A stretch of DNA of 64,000 bases from positions 248,001 to 312,000 of the forward strand of contig CAVXHG010000009.1 of the NCBI GenBank assembly GCA_963761525.1, given 5' to 3'. Position 1 is the first letter of the stretch. Each line of letters opens with the position of its first letter. This document shows, piece after piece, positions 1 to 9,484 of this stretch. The notes beneath the pieces were generated by a model. It saw only the letters and a list, made by a program, of their open reading frames with translations, had not been told where the DNA came from and ran no database searches. This DNA is from BOG-931 sp963761525. GTDB taxonomy: Bacteria > Pseudomonadota > Alphaproteobacteria > Rhizobiales > Xanthobacteraceae. Both the position numbers and the translations under genes were made by a program.

Positions 1-1494
1 AAAGTCGTGCGCGATACCGCCGGTAAGCTTGCCGATCGCTTCCATCTTCTGGGACATGGCGAGTTGCTCGCGCGCCTCGACCAGTTTTTCCTGGGCGTCG
101 CGCCGTTCGGTAGCGTCGCGCAGGATATTGGCAAAACCGACCAGCGTTCCGCTCTTGTCCCGAACCGCGGTGACCGAGCCGGAGACGAACACCAGCGCGC
201 CATTCTTTTTGATGCGCCAGCCCTCGACTTCGGCTTTGCCCTTCTGAACAGCGACTTCCAGCGCGCGGTTCGGCTCGCCGGCGCGACGTTCGTCCGGACG
301 ATAGAAGATGCCGAAATGCTGGCCGAGAATTTCATCGGCGGTGTAGCCAGTGATCCGTTGGGCCGCGTTATTCCAGCTTGCAACATGACCGCCGGTATCG
401 ATGACGAAGATGAAGTAATCATCGACCCCTTCGATCAGGATCTGGAACAGACGCCGCGAGCTCTCGAGCGCCATGCCTGTCTGCACCATTTCGTTATCGG
501 CTTTTCGCAAGTCGGCGCGCAAGCGCTGCTCGGTGCTGCCAAATCCGGCGATCACGGTGGCGAGAATAAGGGAGGCGAGAGTTGCGCTGACCGAGAGCGC
601 AAACAACAGCAATAATGAATTGTTCAAATCTGTTTGCAGCAACGCGTCAGCGCCCTGCGACAGTCCCCAAACGGCAATGCCGCAGAAGATCAGCGTCGCC
701 GTTGCCGCGTCTCTTGGATTGCCGCGCAGGCAGGCCCAAAGCAAAGGCACCAAGATCAAAAAGCCGATCAGGTTTTGATAGGAATTCAGGTCATCGAACA
801 GGGCGCCGATCTCGGGATTAAAGGCAACAGCGCCGATGACGCCGGCAAGAACCACGATCGCCGCGGTCTCGGCAAAATTCCAGTTTGACGATGGGCGGAG
901 CGGCGTCATCGCCCACAACACAATGACCGGCGCGACGACTAAGGTGCCGGCCGCGTCCGCCAGCCACCACCCCGCCCACGTGGCGTAGCCGCCAAAATTG
1001 AAATCGCCCGAAAGATAGAGCCCGGCCACCGCTCCCAATGAACTGATCGCCGCGAGGGGGACAAAAGCGATGAAGGCAAATCGCAAGATGCCAAAGGCAG
1101 ACTCAAACGTGGCAAGACCTTTCGACAGGCGATTGATCAGCCATGCGCCGCAAAATGCCGAGATCGTAGTTCCGATTGCGGCAACGCCGCATGACAGGAT
1201 GAGATGATCGTCGATGCCGCCGGATGGAAACGACGCCACGGCGCCGGCGCAGAACGATCCGACCAGAATTGCTGGCCAAATCCGGTAGCCCCAGAGCAAC
1301 AGCAGCGCCAGCGCGATTCCGGTCGGCGGCCAGCACGGCGCCGCGGTCGGGTTGAGTGACAGGACCAACTGGCCGGCCTCGCCCAGAACGGCGTAGGCCG
1401 AGACAATAACCGCCAGTTCCAGCCCGTAGGCGGCGGCGTTCGATACTCGTCGGGGAACAGGATGCTTTGCGTCGCCGGTCAGGACTCTTTTCAT
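1..1494 (-). CDS. MASE1-PAS sensor histidine kinase, 3' part cut by window edge
   Basis: An open frame reads from an ATG at 1494 to the left edge (498 residues) without a stop. The N-terminal ~280 residues are hydrophobic and contain a WPPTGIALALLLLWG stretch typical of the MASE1 membrane sensor domain, followed by one more membrane helix near 600-500. A PAS domain follows (about residues 345-460), then a linker and the phospho-acceptor helix ending GGIAHDF, whose His is residue 496. The catalytic ATPase domain, and any receiver, must lie left of the window. By family this would autophosphorylate and signal to a response regulator; the ligand is unknown. It is divergent from minC across about 300 bases in which I see no clear motif. 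Confidence 0.85.
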   Translation of the reverse strand, partial: MKRVLTGDAKHPVPRRVSNAAAYGLELAVIVSAYAVLGEAGQLVLSLNPTAAPCWPPTGIALALLLLWGYRIWPAILVGSFCAGAVASFPSGGIDDHLILSCGVAAIGTTISAFCGAWLINRLSKGLATFESAFGILRFAFIAFVPLAAISSLGAVAGLYLSGDFNFGGYATWAGWWLADAAGTLVVAPVIVLWAMTPLRPSSNWNFAETAAIVVLAGVIGAVAFNPEIGALFDDLNSYQNLIGFLILVPLLWACLRGNPRDAATATLIFCGIAVWGLSQGADALLQTDLNNSLLLLFALSVSATLASLILATVIAGFGSTEQRLRADLRKADNEMVQTGMALESSRRLFQILIEGVDDYFIFVIDTGGHVASWNNAAQRITGYTADEILGQHFGIFYRPDERRAGEPNRALEVAVQKGKAEVEGWRIKKNGALVFVSGSVTAVRDKSGTLVGFANILRDATERRDAQEKLVEAREQLAMSQKMEAIGKLTGGIAHDF

Positions 1495-1793
1495 CGCGTA
1501 GCTGATGTCTCGCGGTCGGCGTAAAAGAGTACTTTCACTATAACACCATCCGATTTTGCGTGAAGAGGCTTGGGGATAACCTGCATGTCCGCGTTGCAGA
1601 GCTTGGGCTTGCGGCCGCGGAACCTGCCTGAGGTAGCCCGGCGCTTTGACGGCACGAATATGGCGGCGGCAGGCTCGGCGGCCAAACAGGTGTAAGTTTT
1701 CTTGCCGTGGAAACGCAGCGTTAACCATCGGTTAACCAAACTTCTTCACCTTCATTAACCAATCAGACTCACGAACAATACCGGAGAGGCCTC

Positions 1794-2504
1794 GTGTCGA
1801 GTGTCGTCCGCCAGCGCCAGTCGCTCATGTTCCGGGCGCGGTCGTACACCTCCTTCGTGATCATGCCGCGCGCACCGATCATGGAGTGGCTTTCGGATCT
1901 GGACGCCAGCCTGGAAAGTTCCAGGGGCTTTTTCGCGGGCTATCCGATCGTGGTTGATCTTTCTGCGGTCACCTTGAGCCCCAACGGCATTGCCGAACTG
2001 CTTGCCAGCCTTTCGGACCGCAATATCCGGGTGCTGGGGGTAGAGGGAATCGATCCATCCGCCGCGGCGCCTGGGCTGCCGCCGATCCTGCGTCCGGGCC
2101 GCGGCTCGGAACCGGTGATTCTGCCGCAAGGCGACGCTGCACCTGTGGTTCCCGCTGCCCCGAAAGCCAAAGAACCGCAATCGCTGCTGATCGAGGAACC
2201 GGTCCGCTCAGGCCAGACCATCGTGTTCACGGAAGGCGACATCACCGTGCTCGGCTCGGTCGGCTCGGGCGCCGAAGTGGTCGCCGGCGGATCGATCCAT
2301 ATTTACGGCACGCTGCGCGGCCGCGCGATGGCCGGGGCAACCGGCAACGCCCGTGCCCGCATCTTCTGTCACCGCGTCGAGGCGGAGCTTCTCGCCATCG
2401 ACGCCTACTACAAGACTGCAGACGACATCGACGACAGTCTCCGCCGCGGACCGGCCCAGGCTTGGTTGGAAGACGGCACCGTCAAAATATCGGCGATGAG
2501 CTAG
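1794..2504 (+). CDS. minC: Septum site-determining protein MinC
   Basis: This is the 236-residue FtsZ polymerisation inhibitor of the Min system. The N-terminal domain (about 1-105) is joined by a proline/alanine-rich linker to the C-terminal beta-helix domain (about 135-225), which has the GDITVLGSVGSGAEVVAGGSIHIYG-like glycine-rich turns of MinC. The start is GTG at 1794, preceded by GGAGAGG at 1783-1789. It is followed 19 bases later by minD, so minCDE form an operon. MinC is recruited to the membrane by MinD and blocks Z-ring assembly away from mid-cell. Confidence 0.95.
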   Translation: MSSVVRQRQSLMFRARSYTSFVIMPRAPIMEWLSDLDASLESSRGFFAGYPIVVDLSAVTLSPNGIAELLASLSDRNIRVLGVEGIDPSAAAPGLPPILRPGRGSEPVILPQGDAAPVVPAAPKAKEPQSLLIEEPVRSGQTIVFTEGDITVLGSVGSGAEVVAGGSIHIYGTLRGRAMAGATGNARARIFCHRVEAELLAIDAYYKTADDIDDSLRRGPAQAWLEDGTVKISAMS

Positions 2505-2523
2505 AACACGGAAAGGCAACAAG

Positions 2524-3339
2524 ATGGCTCAAGTGGTAGTCGTAACTTCAGGTAAGGGTGGCGTAGGGAAGACAACAACGACCGCCGCGCTGGGCGCCGC
2601 GCTGGCCCATTTCGGCGACAAGGTTGTGGTGATCGACTTCGACGTCGGCTTGCGCAACCTCGATCTGGTGATGGGCGCCGAACGCCGCGTGGTCTTCGAC
2701 CTCATCAACGTGATCAACGGCGTCGCCAAGCTGTCGCAGGCGCTGATCCGCGACAAGCGGCTGGAGAATCTGGTCCTGCTGCCGGCGTCGCAGACCCGCG
2801 ACAAGGATGCGCTGACCGAAGAGGGCGTCGGCAAGGTCATCGAAGAACTGAAGACCAAGTTCGACTGGATCATCTGCGACAGTCCGGCAGGCATCGAACG
2901 CGGCGCAACGCTGGCGATGCGACACGCCGATGCCGCGGTCATTGTCACCAACCCGGAAGTCTCCTCGGTGCGCGACTCCGATCGCATCATCGGGCTTCTT
3001 GATTCCAAGACCATCAAGGCGGAGCGCGGCGAGCGTGTCGAGAAGCACCTCCTCGTCACCCGCTATCACGCAGCCCGCGCCGCGCGCGGCGAAATGCTCT
3101 CGATCGACGACGTCCTCGAAATCCTGTCGACGCCACTGCTCGGCATCATTCCCGAGGGCGAAGAGGTGCTGCGCGCCTCGAATCTCGGATCGCCGGTAAC
3201 GCTGAACAGTCCGTTGAGCGCTCCGGCCCGCGCCTACTTTGATGCGGCGAGCCGCCTCAAAGGTGAACAGATCCCCATGGTCATACCCAGCGCCAACCAG
3301 GGTTTCCTCAACAAGCTGTTCGGACGGAAAGCGGCATGA
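2524..3339 (+). CDS. minD: Septum site-determining ATPase MinD
   Basis: This 271-residue ParA-superfamily ATPase carries the deviant Walker A motif GKGGVGKTT at residues 10-18 and a Walker B-like IICDSPAGIE region. Length and sequence are those of a standard MinD. The C-terminus (FLNKLFGRKAA) is the short amphipathic helix that binds membrane when MinD is ATP-bound and dimeric. A purine-rich AACACGGAAAGG precedes the ATG. The stop overlaps the minE start by four bases (ATGA), implying translational coupling. Confidence 0.97.
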   Translation: MAQVVVVTSGKGGVGKTTTTAALGAALAHFGDKVVVIDFDVGLRNLDLVMGAERRVVFDLINVINGVAKLSQALIRDKRLENLVLLPASQTRDKDALTEEGVGKVIEELKTKFDWIICDSPAGIERGATLAMRHADAAVIVTNPEVSSVRDSDRIIGLLDSKTIKAERGERVEKHLLVTRYHAARAARGEMLSIDDVLEILSTPLLGIIPEGEEVLRASNLGSPVTLNSPLSAPARAYFDAASRLKGEQIPMVIPSANQGFLNKLFGRKAA

Positions 3340-3671
3340 AGCTATTCAATCTTTTCCGCAGCGGGTCCTCCGCGCCGGTCGCGCGGGAACGTCTGCAAAT
3401 CCTGCTCGCGCATGAACGCAGCGCGCGCAGCCAACCCGACCTGATCGGCACTCTCCGCGAGGAGATTCTGGCCGTCATCGGGCGGCACGTCGCCTTCGAT
3501 CCGGATAAGGTGCGGATCGAGATGGACCGGGGCAACTCGGTTACGACGCTTGCTGTCGATATTGAAATTCCAAATGGTCAGCGATTGTCCGTTGTCCCGC
3601 CGATGGGGCATAAGGTGACCGACACACGGCTCTCATCGGCGCGGTCCCAATGGAGCAATGGTTTGGTCTAA
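3336..3671 (+). CDS. minE: Cell division topological specificity factor MinE
   Basis: MinE stimulates MinD ATPase and drives pole-to-pole oscillation. The N-terminal MKLFNLF amphipathic segment and the MinD-binding stretch ARERLQILLAHER (about residues 17-29) are clear, followed by the topological specificity domain to about residue 85. At 111 residues it is longer than the usual ~90, because of a hydrophilic tail after about residue 88 that is not part of the known fold. The start overlaps minD by four bases. The downstream ParA-like ATG at 3673 lies one base after the minE stop. Confidence 0.93.
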   Translation: MKLFNLFRSGSSAPVARERLQILLAHERSARSQPDLIGTLREEILAVIGRHVAFDPDKVRIEMDRGNSVTTLAVDIEIPNGQRLSVVPPMGHKVTDTRLSSARSQWSNGLV

Positions 3672-3672
3672 T

Positions 3673-4368
3673 ATGCGCACGATCGCATTCCTTACTCAAA
3701 AAGGCGGCACTGGAAAAACTACTCTAGCAGCATCACTCGCAGTCGCAGCCGCAGCAGCGGGCGAAAAGGTGATCGCACTCGATCTCGATCCGCAAGGCTC
3801 GCTGACCCGCTGGGGTCAGCGCCGGGCGGCGATAAAAACACTCAGCACGATCATGGTCGAACCGTTCGAGCGCGACCGGCTGTCAAGACTCGGCGCGATC
3901 CTCTCGGGGCTTGCGGGCACCGGTTTCACATTGGCGATTTTCGACACCGCAGGTGCCGACAGTTCGGCGGTGTCGCTGGTCGCCGAAGCGGCGGACCTCT
4001 GCCTGTTGCCGTCGCGCCCGACACGGCTCGATGTCGAGGCAACGGCAATGACCTTTCGAGCGGCATTCCTGGCGAAGCGCAAGGCGGCCTTTGTTCTCAA
4101 TCAGTGCCCGCCGAACTATCGCAGCGCTCGCGCCAGCGAAGCGGCGAAGGGGCTGACAAGCCTCGGTGTGCTGGCTGAACCGCTACTGTCGGCGCGCATG
4201 GACTATCAGGACGCGCTCGCCGGCGGCTTCGGTGTGACGGAATTCTCCCGCGACGGCCGTGCCGCACGGGAAGTCGAGGCGCTGTGGCGCTGGTCATACG
4301 AGCAGATCGGCGCAATCGAGCCGCCGGCTGCCAATCAGAACAAGAACCGCGCGGTGGCGGCAGCTTAA
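3673..4368 (+). CDS. ParA/Soj-family ATPase coupled to minCDE
   Basis: This ~231-residue ParA-type ATPase has the deviant Walker A KGGTGKTT near the N-terminus, a DLDPQGS switch motif and a Walker B-like IFDTAGADSS. I chose ATG 3673, directly after the minE TAA, which suits re-initiation; an in-frame ATG at 3658 inside minE has GGAG just upstream and is possible. No ParB partner is present in this window, so a partition role is not supported. Its position as a fourth gene of the min operon suggests a role in cell-cycle or membrane positioning, but this is inference. It could equally be a general orphan ParA. Confidence 0.85.
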   Translation: MRTIAFLTQKGGTGKTTLAASLAVAAAAAGEKVIALDLDPQGSLTRWGQRRAAIKTLSTIMVEPFERDRLSRLGAILSGLAGTGFTLAIFDTAGADSSAVSLVAEAADLCLLPSRPTRLDVEATAMTFRAAFLAKRKAAFVLNQCPPNYRSARASEAAKGLTSLGVLAEPLLSARMDYQDALAGGFGVTEFSRDGRAAREVEALWRWSYEQIGAIEPPAANQNKNRAVAAA

Positions 4369-4380
4369 GCCACGCGGTGA

Positions 4381-5367
4381 CTATTCGGCGGATATTCCGG
4401 CGGCTTCGACCATGCGGTGCCAGTTCACGGCGTCGTCCGCCATGAATTTCGCCAGTTCGCCGGGTGTCATGGATAATGGCACCCCGCCATCTTCCTTGAA
4501 GCGCGCGATAATCTTTGGATCAGCGACAGCGTCTTTAAGCGCCGTGTTGAGCAGGGTAACGATTTCGGGCGGCGTGTTGCGCGGCGCGAAAACGGCATAC
4601 CAGACATAGATTTCATAACCTGGCACGGTCTCCGCGATGGTCGGCACCTCCGGCAGTAGCGGCCACCGTTGCGCCGACGTGACTGCGAGCGCACGCAGTG
4701 AACCGGCACGCACCAATTGAAGGACCGGGCCGCCGAGATTGTCGAACAGCACCTGGACCTTGCCGGAGATCAGGTCGGGATAAGCTGCGGCCGACCCGCG
4801 ATACGGCACGTGGACCATGTCGAGCTTGGTCAGGAACCGGAAATACTCGCCCGACAAATGCGGCGATGCGCCGACTCCCGACGATGCAAAAGATATCTGT
4901 CCGGGATTGGCTTTGGCGTAGTCGATGAATTCCTGCACCGTCTTTACCGGAAGCGACGGTGTAACGACCATGATATTCGGCGCCCGCGCCACGATCCCGA
5001 CCGGTGAAAGTTCGTCGAGAACATTGCTCAGCTTCTTGTAGAGCGACGCGCTGATGGTGACGGTGGGTCCGGCGAACAGCAGCGTGTAGCCATCGGCCGT
5101 TGCGTTGATGACGGTCTCGGTCGCAAGCGTGCCGCCGGCGCCGGTGCGGTTCTCGACGGCAAACTGATAGCCGAGCTGCTCCGACAGCCACTGCGCCATG
5201 GTGCGGGCCACGAGATCGGTCGGGCCGCCGGCGGTAAGGCCGACGATCATGCGAACCGGCCGGACAGGGTAATCGAGCGCGGCTGCTGTGGCTGGCGCGG
5301 CTGTGAGGAGAGCCGGCATCGCCGCCAGCTGAAGCACCGATCTGCGATTGAGCACTGCCTTCATCAT
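4381..5367 (-). CDS. Bug/TctC-family periplasmic solute receptor
   Basis: This 328-residue tripartite tricarboxylate transporter (TTT) receptor starts with a signal containing a twin arginine (NRRSVLQLAA), suggesting Tat export. The mature protein begins near LDYPVRPVRMIVG, with the family's typical GGPTDLVAR, ADGYTLLF, VPYRGSAAAYPDL and PTIAETVPGY segments. Bug proteins bind carboxylates and similar small organic acids. No TctA/TctB membrane genes lie nearby, so it is an orphan receptor, as is common in this protein family. It is tail-to-tail with the ParA-like gene, 12 bases apart. Confidence 0.9.
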   Translation of the reverse strand: MMKAVLNRRSVLQLAAMPALLTAAPATAAALDYPVRPVRMIVGLTAGGPTDLVARTMAQWLSEQLGYQFAVENRTGAGGTLATETVINATADGYTLLFAGPTVTISASLYKKLSNVLDELSPVGIVARAPNIMVVTPSLPVKTVQEFIDYAKANPGQISFASSGVGASPHLSGEYFRFLTKLDMVHVPYRGSAAAYPDLISGKVQVLFDNLGGPVLQLVRAGSLRALAVTSAQRWPLLPEVPTIAETVPGYEIYVWYAVFAPRNTPPEIVTLLNTALKDAVADPKIIARFKEDGGVPLSMTPGELAKFMADDAVNWHRMVEAAGISAE

Positions 5368-5393
5368 GCCGTGCCCCGCTATCGCAGCATGGT

Positions 5394-6894
5394 TCAGATC
5401 GTCTGATTATACTCGCCGACTTCTTTGTGGGTGCGCAATACGGAGTCGAGCGATTTGAACATATCGCGCATCCGCGCTTCCGATACCGGGCTTTCCACGA
5501 CCACGACAAGCTCGGGTTTATTGGAGGACGCCCGTACGAGGCCCCAGGTGCCGTCTTCCACGGTGACGCGGACGCCATTGACGGTAACGAGATCGCGGAT
5601 TGCTTGTCCGGCGACCTTGCCGCCGTTTTTCTGCTCGGTTTCGAAGTGCTTCACGACTTCGTCGACCACGGCGTATTTGGTTTCGTCCGGGCAGTGCGGC
5701 GACATCGTCGGCGACGACCAGGTTTTCGGCAAGGCGTTCTTTAAATCCGCCATACTCTTTCCCGGATTGCGGTCGAGCATGTCGCAAACCGCCATGGCGA
5801 AGATCAACCCGTCGTCGTAGCCGCGGCCGAATGGCTTGTTAAAGAAGAAGTGGCCGGACTTCTCGAAGCCGGCGATGGCGCCGATCTCATTGACGCGGCG
5901 CTTCATATAAGAATGTCCGGTCTTCCAGTAGTCGGTTTTAGCGCCGTTCTTGATCAGCACCGGATCGGTCATGAAAAGGCCGGTCGATTTCACGTCGGCG
6001 ACGAAGGTTGCGCCTTTGTGGTTCGACGAAATGTCGCGCGCCAGCATGACGCCGACCTTGTCGGCGAAGATTTCGTCGCCTTCGTTATCGACCACGCCAC
6101 AGCGATCGCCATCGCCGTCGAAGCCAAGGGCGACATCCGCTTTATTCGCCAGCACCGCATCGCGCATGGCGTGCAGCATCTTCATGTCTTCGGTGTTCGG
6201 ATTGTAATTCGGGAAGGTATGGTCGAGCTCGCAGTCGAGCGGCACGACTTCGCAGCCGATCGCTTCGAGCACCTGCGGCGCAAATGCGCCGGCGGTGCCG
6301 TTGCCGCAAGCGCAGATGACTTTTAGGTGGCGCTTGAGCTTCGGCCGATTTGTCAGGTCGGCGATATAGCGCGCCGGGAAATTCTCGATGAATTCGTAGC
6401 CGCCGCCGGCCGTCGGCTTGTAGGTGCCGCCGAGCACGATCTCTTTCAATCGTGTCATCTCATCGGGGCCGAAGGTAAGGGGCCGGTTGACGCCCATTTT
6501 CACGCCGGTCCAGCCGTTGTCGTTGTGTGACGCTGTGACCATGGCAACGCACGGCACGTCGAGATCGAATTGCGCGAAATAGGCCATCGGGGTAACTGCG
6601 AGCCCGATGTCTTTCACCTGCACGCCGCCGGCAATCAGGCCGTTGATCAGCGCCATTTTGATCGAGGCCGAATAGGAGCGGAAATCATGGCCGGTGACGA
6701 GCAGCGGCTTGACGCCAAGCTCGCCGATCAAGCGTGCCAAGGCCGAGGCCCAACGCCTCGATGCCCATCAGGTTGATCTCGCTGCCGAAAAGCCAGCGCG
6801 CGTCATATTCGCGAAAGCCGGTGGCTTTCACCATCGGCTCGGATTCGTAGGCATAGGTATTCGGCTTCAGTAAAGGCTTTGGTTTTGGAAACAT
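5394..6894 (-). pseudogene. Phosphomannomutase/phosphoglucomutase, frameshifted near its 5' end
   Basis: This is an alpha-D-phosphohexomutase of about 499 residues, interconverting hexose 1- and 6-phosphates for polysaccharide precursors. The catalytic serine loop (TASHNDNGWTG), metal loop (GFDGDGDRCG) and sugar-binding loop (GFEKSGHFF) are intact. The N-terminus (start at 6894, with GFREYDARW) ends in GLGTL in one frame, and the rest resumes at IGELGVKP in another. One surplus base in the AA at 6730-6731 (CTTG where CTG is expected) explains this, and the interval is 3n+1 bases. If the extra base is a read error, the gene is intact. Confidence 0.85.
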
Positions 6895-7024
6895 TGAGGA
6901 ACTAATCCGAATTTGAACCCCGACAGCAATAGCTTAAACGGCGGCGTGCTGAAATGGTTGCGTAGGATGCGAATAGCGATTGGCAAATAGGGATTTCTTC
7001 TCCCTCCCATTCGCCGCCAATTCG

Positions 7025-7540
7025 CTACTGTTCAAGCACCAGTCGGCCGTCGGCGAATTCCCAGCGGTGCAAGCGGGAGAGAAACGACATGCCGAGCAGG
7101 TTGTCGGATAACGCGCCATCCGATAGCACTATGGCAGATACATTATGCAGGGAGATGTCGTCGATCTCCACCATGGTGAGCTCGACCGGCGCGGCGCGCA
7201 CGATGCCGTTTGCGGTTTTTACTGTGGTGGTGAAGTCATTCGGCGTCGGGTGAATACCGAGCGACGCCGCGGTGTCGGTGGTCAGCGCGATGACCGAAGC
7301 GCCGGTATCGACCATGAAAGTCACGCGGCGGCCGTCGATGCGGGCATCGGTCTGAAAATGCCCTTGGTTGTTGGGCGACAGGATCACCGAGCGAGAGTCG
7401 GCAGCGGACGCGGTCTGGCTCGCAGGCTGTGCCGCCATCAAGGTCGGCGCGCTTTGCCCCAGGTGGACCTGGCCGGCATAGCGGGGAACGATGACGGCTG
7501 CGGCAAGCGCGAACGCGGCGAAAGTCATGATCGAACGCAT
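7025..7540 (-). CDS. Retropepsin-like aspartic protease, clan AA (TIGR02281 type)
   Basis: This 171-residue protein has an N-terminal hydrophobic segment (about residues 5-20) and a single aspartic-protease lobe with the active-site motif MVDTGASVIALT near residue 80. A C-terminal NLLGMSFLSRLHRWEF follows, as in bacterial TIGR02281 retropepsin homologues. These are probably membrane-anchored dimeric proteases; substrates are generally unknown. It stands alone, with about 130 bases separating it from the mutase gene. The start ATG at 7540 is preceded by a weak GGGAT. Confidence 0.85.
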   Translation of the reverse strand: MRSIMTFAAFALAAAVIVPRYAGQVHLGQSAPTLMAAQPASQTASAADSRSVILSPNNQGHFQTDARIDGRRVTFMVDTGASVIALTTDTAASLGIHPTPNDFTTTVKTANGIVRAAPVELTMVEIDDISLHNVSAIVLSDGALSDNLLGMSFLSRLHRWEFADGRLVLEQ

Positions 7541-7712
7541 GGCCGCATCCCACTACGGCAGGGCGAACAAGCCGCTAATACCGCGAGGATAAGCACAGGA
7601 TTTGCCGGGCGGTGGTAAGCGCCTGACTAAGGCAACCATTAGAATTGGCCGGAAGGCCGTTCCCTTGGCCATGCTGGATCGGTAAGCTTGTGGCGTCAGG
7701 AAGCTGTAGCCC

Positions 7713-8630
7713 ATGTCATTAATAAGTGAATATACGCCGGATCAGGCGCAGCGCGCGCGAGGATTTACCGGCGGTGTTGCCTCGCTCTCCGATGATCAGC
7801 TTTATGCCCTGCAAAATCCGTTCGCGCTTGATGGTCGGGTCAGTTCCTATCCGGCGAGCGCCCGCGGCTTTTCGGTGGTAAACAGTTATCTGCTGACCCA
7901 GCCCGACGCCGCGATGCTGATCGATACCGGATTCGGCAAGGACGAGCCGGTGATCCGCGCGCAGATCGAGTTGCTGATCGCGCCGGGGTTGCCGCTCTCG
8001 ATGTTTCCGCTGCGGCTCAACGAATTCATGTCGATCAATAACGTCGAGAGCTTCGCCGATCATTTCAACGTCGCGACCTGTTATACCAGCAATCCCGATG
8101 CGGCGCTGTGGTTCGATTTCGGCGCCAAGGAAAACGGCCGCAGCATTCTCGACTCGATGAAGGTTACGGCGGTGACCCGCGCCGACACCATCGAACTCGG
8201 CAAAAGCGGCCGAGCCATCGACGTGATGCAGGCGCCGATCCGGCTGATTGCGACGCGCTGGCTGTACGATCGCGCGACCAAGACCTTGTTTGCGTCGGAC
8301 ATGTTCACCCACGTCTGGCGCGATACCGAGCAGGGGCCATGGATCGTCGATGAGAGCGACAACGATCCGACCTCGCTGCGCGACGTCCGCTCCTTCATGT
8401 TCAACACCCGATACTGGTGGCTGGAAGGCGCGCCAACCAACTCCATCCGCCGCGGCATCGACGCGGTGTTTGAAAAATTCGACATTGAATGCATCGCGCC
8501 GGGTTACGGCTGCATCCTGCGCGGCCGCAACGTAGTGGCGCGGCATTACAAGATGCTCGATGATTTTCTCAAGGCCTGCGACAAGAGCGTCGCGGTGTCG
8601 CGCTATGTCACGCGCGACGAGGAGCGCTGA
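7713..8630 (+). CDS. MBL-fold protein lacking the HxHxDH motif
   Basis: This 305-residue metallo-beta-lactamase-fold protein shows the strand-turn AAMLIDTGFGKD (about 70-80) and a later TKTLFASDMFTH segment. Where an active enzyme carries HxHxDH it reads LNEFMSINNVESFADH, so most metal ligands of motif 1 are missing. It resembles the oxygen-reductase/flavodiiron branch of the fold more than classical beta-lactamases. It lies two bases before a second MBL gene, so they are almost certainly co-transcribed. Function is unknown; a non-catalytic partner or a different metal site is possible. Confidence 0.75.
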   Translation: MSLISEYTPDQAQRARGFTGGVASLSDDQLYALQNPFALDGRVSSYPASARGFSVVNSYLLTQPDAAMLIDTGFGKDEPVIRAQIELLIAPGLPLSMFPLRLNEFMSINNVESFADHFNVATCYTSNPDAALWFDFGAKENGRSILDSMKVTAVTRADTIELGKSGRAIDVMQAPIRLIATRWLYDRATKTLFASDMFTHVWRDTEQGPWIVDESDNDPTSLRDVRSFMFNTRYWWLEGAPTNSIRRGIDAVFEKFDIECIAPGYGCILRGRNVVARHYKMLDDFLKACDKSVAVSRYVTRDEER

Positions 8631-8632
8631 GA

Positions 8633-9481
8633 ATGCTCGACAAGACGAGAAGCGTGCTCGACACGCCGGTGGCGCAACGCATGCCGCGCGAAATCGCGCC
8701 TGGCGTGTTCTGGATCGGCGACTGCCTGGTGCAGCGGCACAAGGGCAGGGAGTATCACGGCTACAACGCCGCCTTTCTGGTCTCCGGCAACGATGCTTCG
8801 ATCCTGGTCGAGACTGGGCATCCGAAGGATTTTCCGGTAATCGAGCGGCATCTCAACGTGCTGTTCGAGCGGGGCGTGGCGCCGCTGAAATATCTGTTCG
8901 TGACGCATCAGGAAACGCCGCATTGCGGCGGCCTCGGCCGCATCCTGAAGACGTTCCCGGATTCGCTCCTGGTCGGCGACGTCAGCGATTATCATCTGGC
9001 GTTTCCGCAATACGAACATCGCATGCGGGCGATGCAAGAGGGCGACGAAATCGACCTCGGCGGCCGGAGCTTGATGGCAGTCGAGCCCGTGATCCGCGAT
9101 CTGCGCACCACGTGGTGGGGCTTCGACACCAAAGAGCGCGTGCTGTTTCCCGGCGATGGCTTCGCCTATAGCCACTATCACGAGGACGGTCACTGCGGCC
9201 TGGTTGCCGAAGAAGCGGTGTCGCTCGATCTGCCGGATGTGTCCTCGACCTTTGCCGATCTTGCGCTGTTCTGGACCAAGTTCGCCGACATGAACGTCTA
9301 TTGCGACCGGCTCGATCACCTGATCGAACGCCTTGGTGTCAAGACGATCGCACCGACCCATGGCCTGCCGATCACTGACGTGAAGGCGACAGTGCCAAAG
9401 GTGCAGGAGGGCCTGAAGGCTGCTGCGTTGAAACCGGAATCCGGCACCAACGAGAAGGTGTCGGCGGTCGCGGCAGAGTAG
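8633..9481 (+). CDS. MBL-fold protein, flavodiiron-like (ODE_DIRB type)
   Basis: This 282-residue MBL-fold protein has the motif THQETPHCGGL near residue 98, matching the flavodiiron HxExDH pattern except that Pro replaces Asp. A later FPGDGFAYSH and a C-terminal PTHGLP provide further ligands. It has no flavodoxin domain, unlike full flavodiiron proteins. It immediately follows the other MBL-fold gene and is probably translated with it. A diiron oxygen- or NO-related reductase is one idea; a hydrolase is another. The substrate cannot be told from sequence. Confidence 0.75.
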   Translation: MLDKTRSVLDTPVAQRMPREIAPGVFWIGDCLVQRHKGREYHGYNAAFLVSGNDASILVETGHPKDFPVIERHLNVLFERGVAPLKYLFVTHQETPHCGGLGRILKTFPDSLLVGDVSDYHLAFPQYEHRMRAMQEGDEIDLGGRSLMAVEPVIRDLRTTWWGFDTKERVLFPGDGFAYSHYHEDGHCGLVAEEAVSLDLPDVSSTFADLALFWTKFADMNVYCDRLDHLIERLGVKTIAPTHGLPITDVKATVPKVQEGLKAAALKPESGTNEKVSAVAAE

Positions 9482-9484
9482 GGC

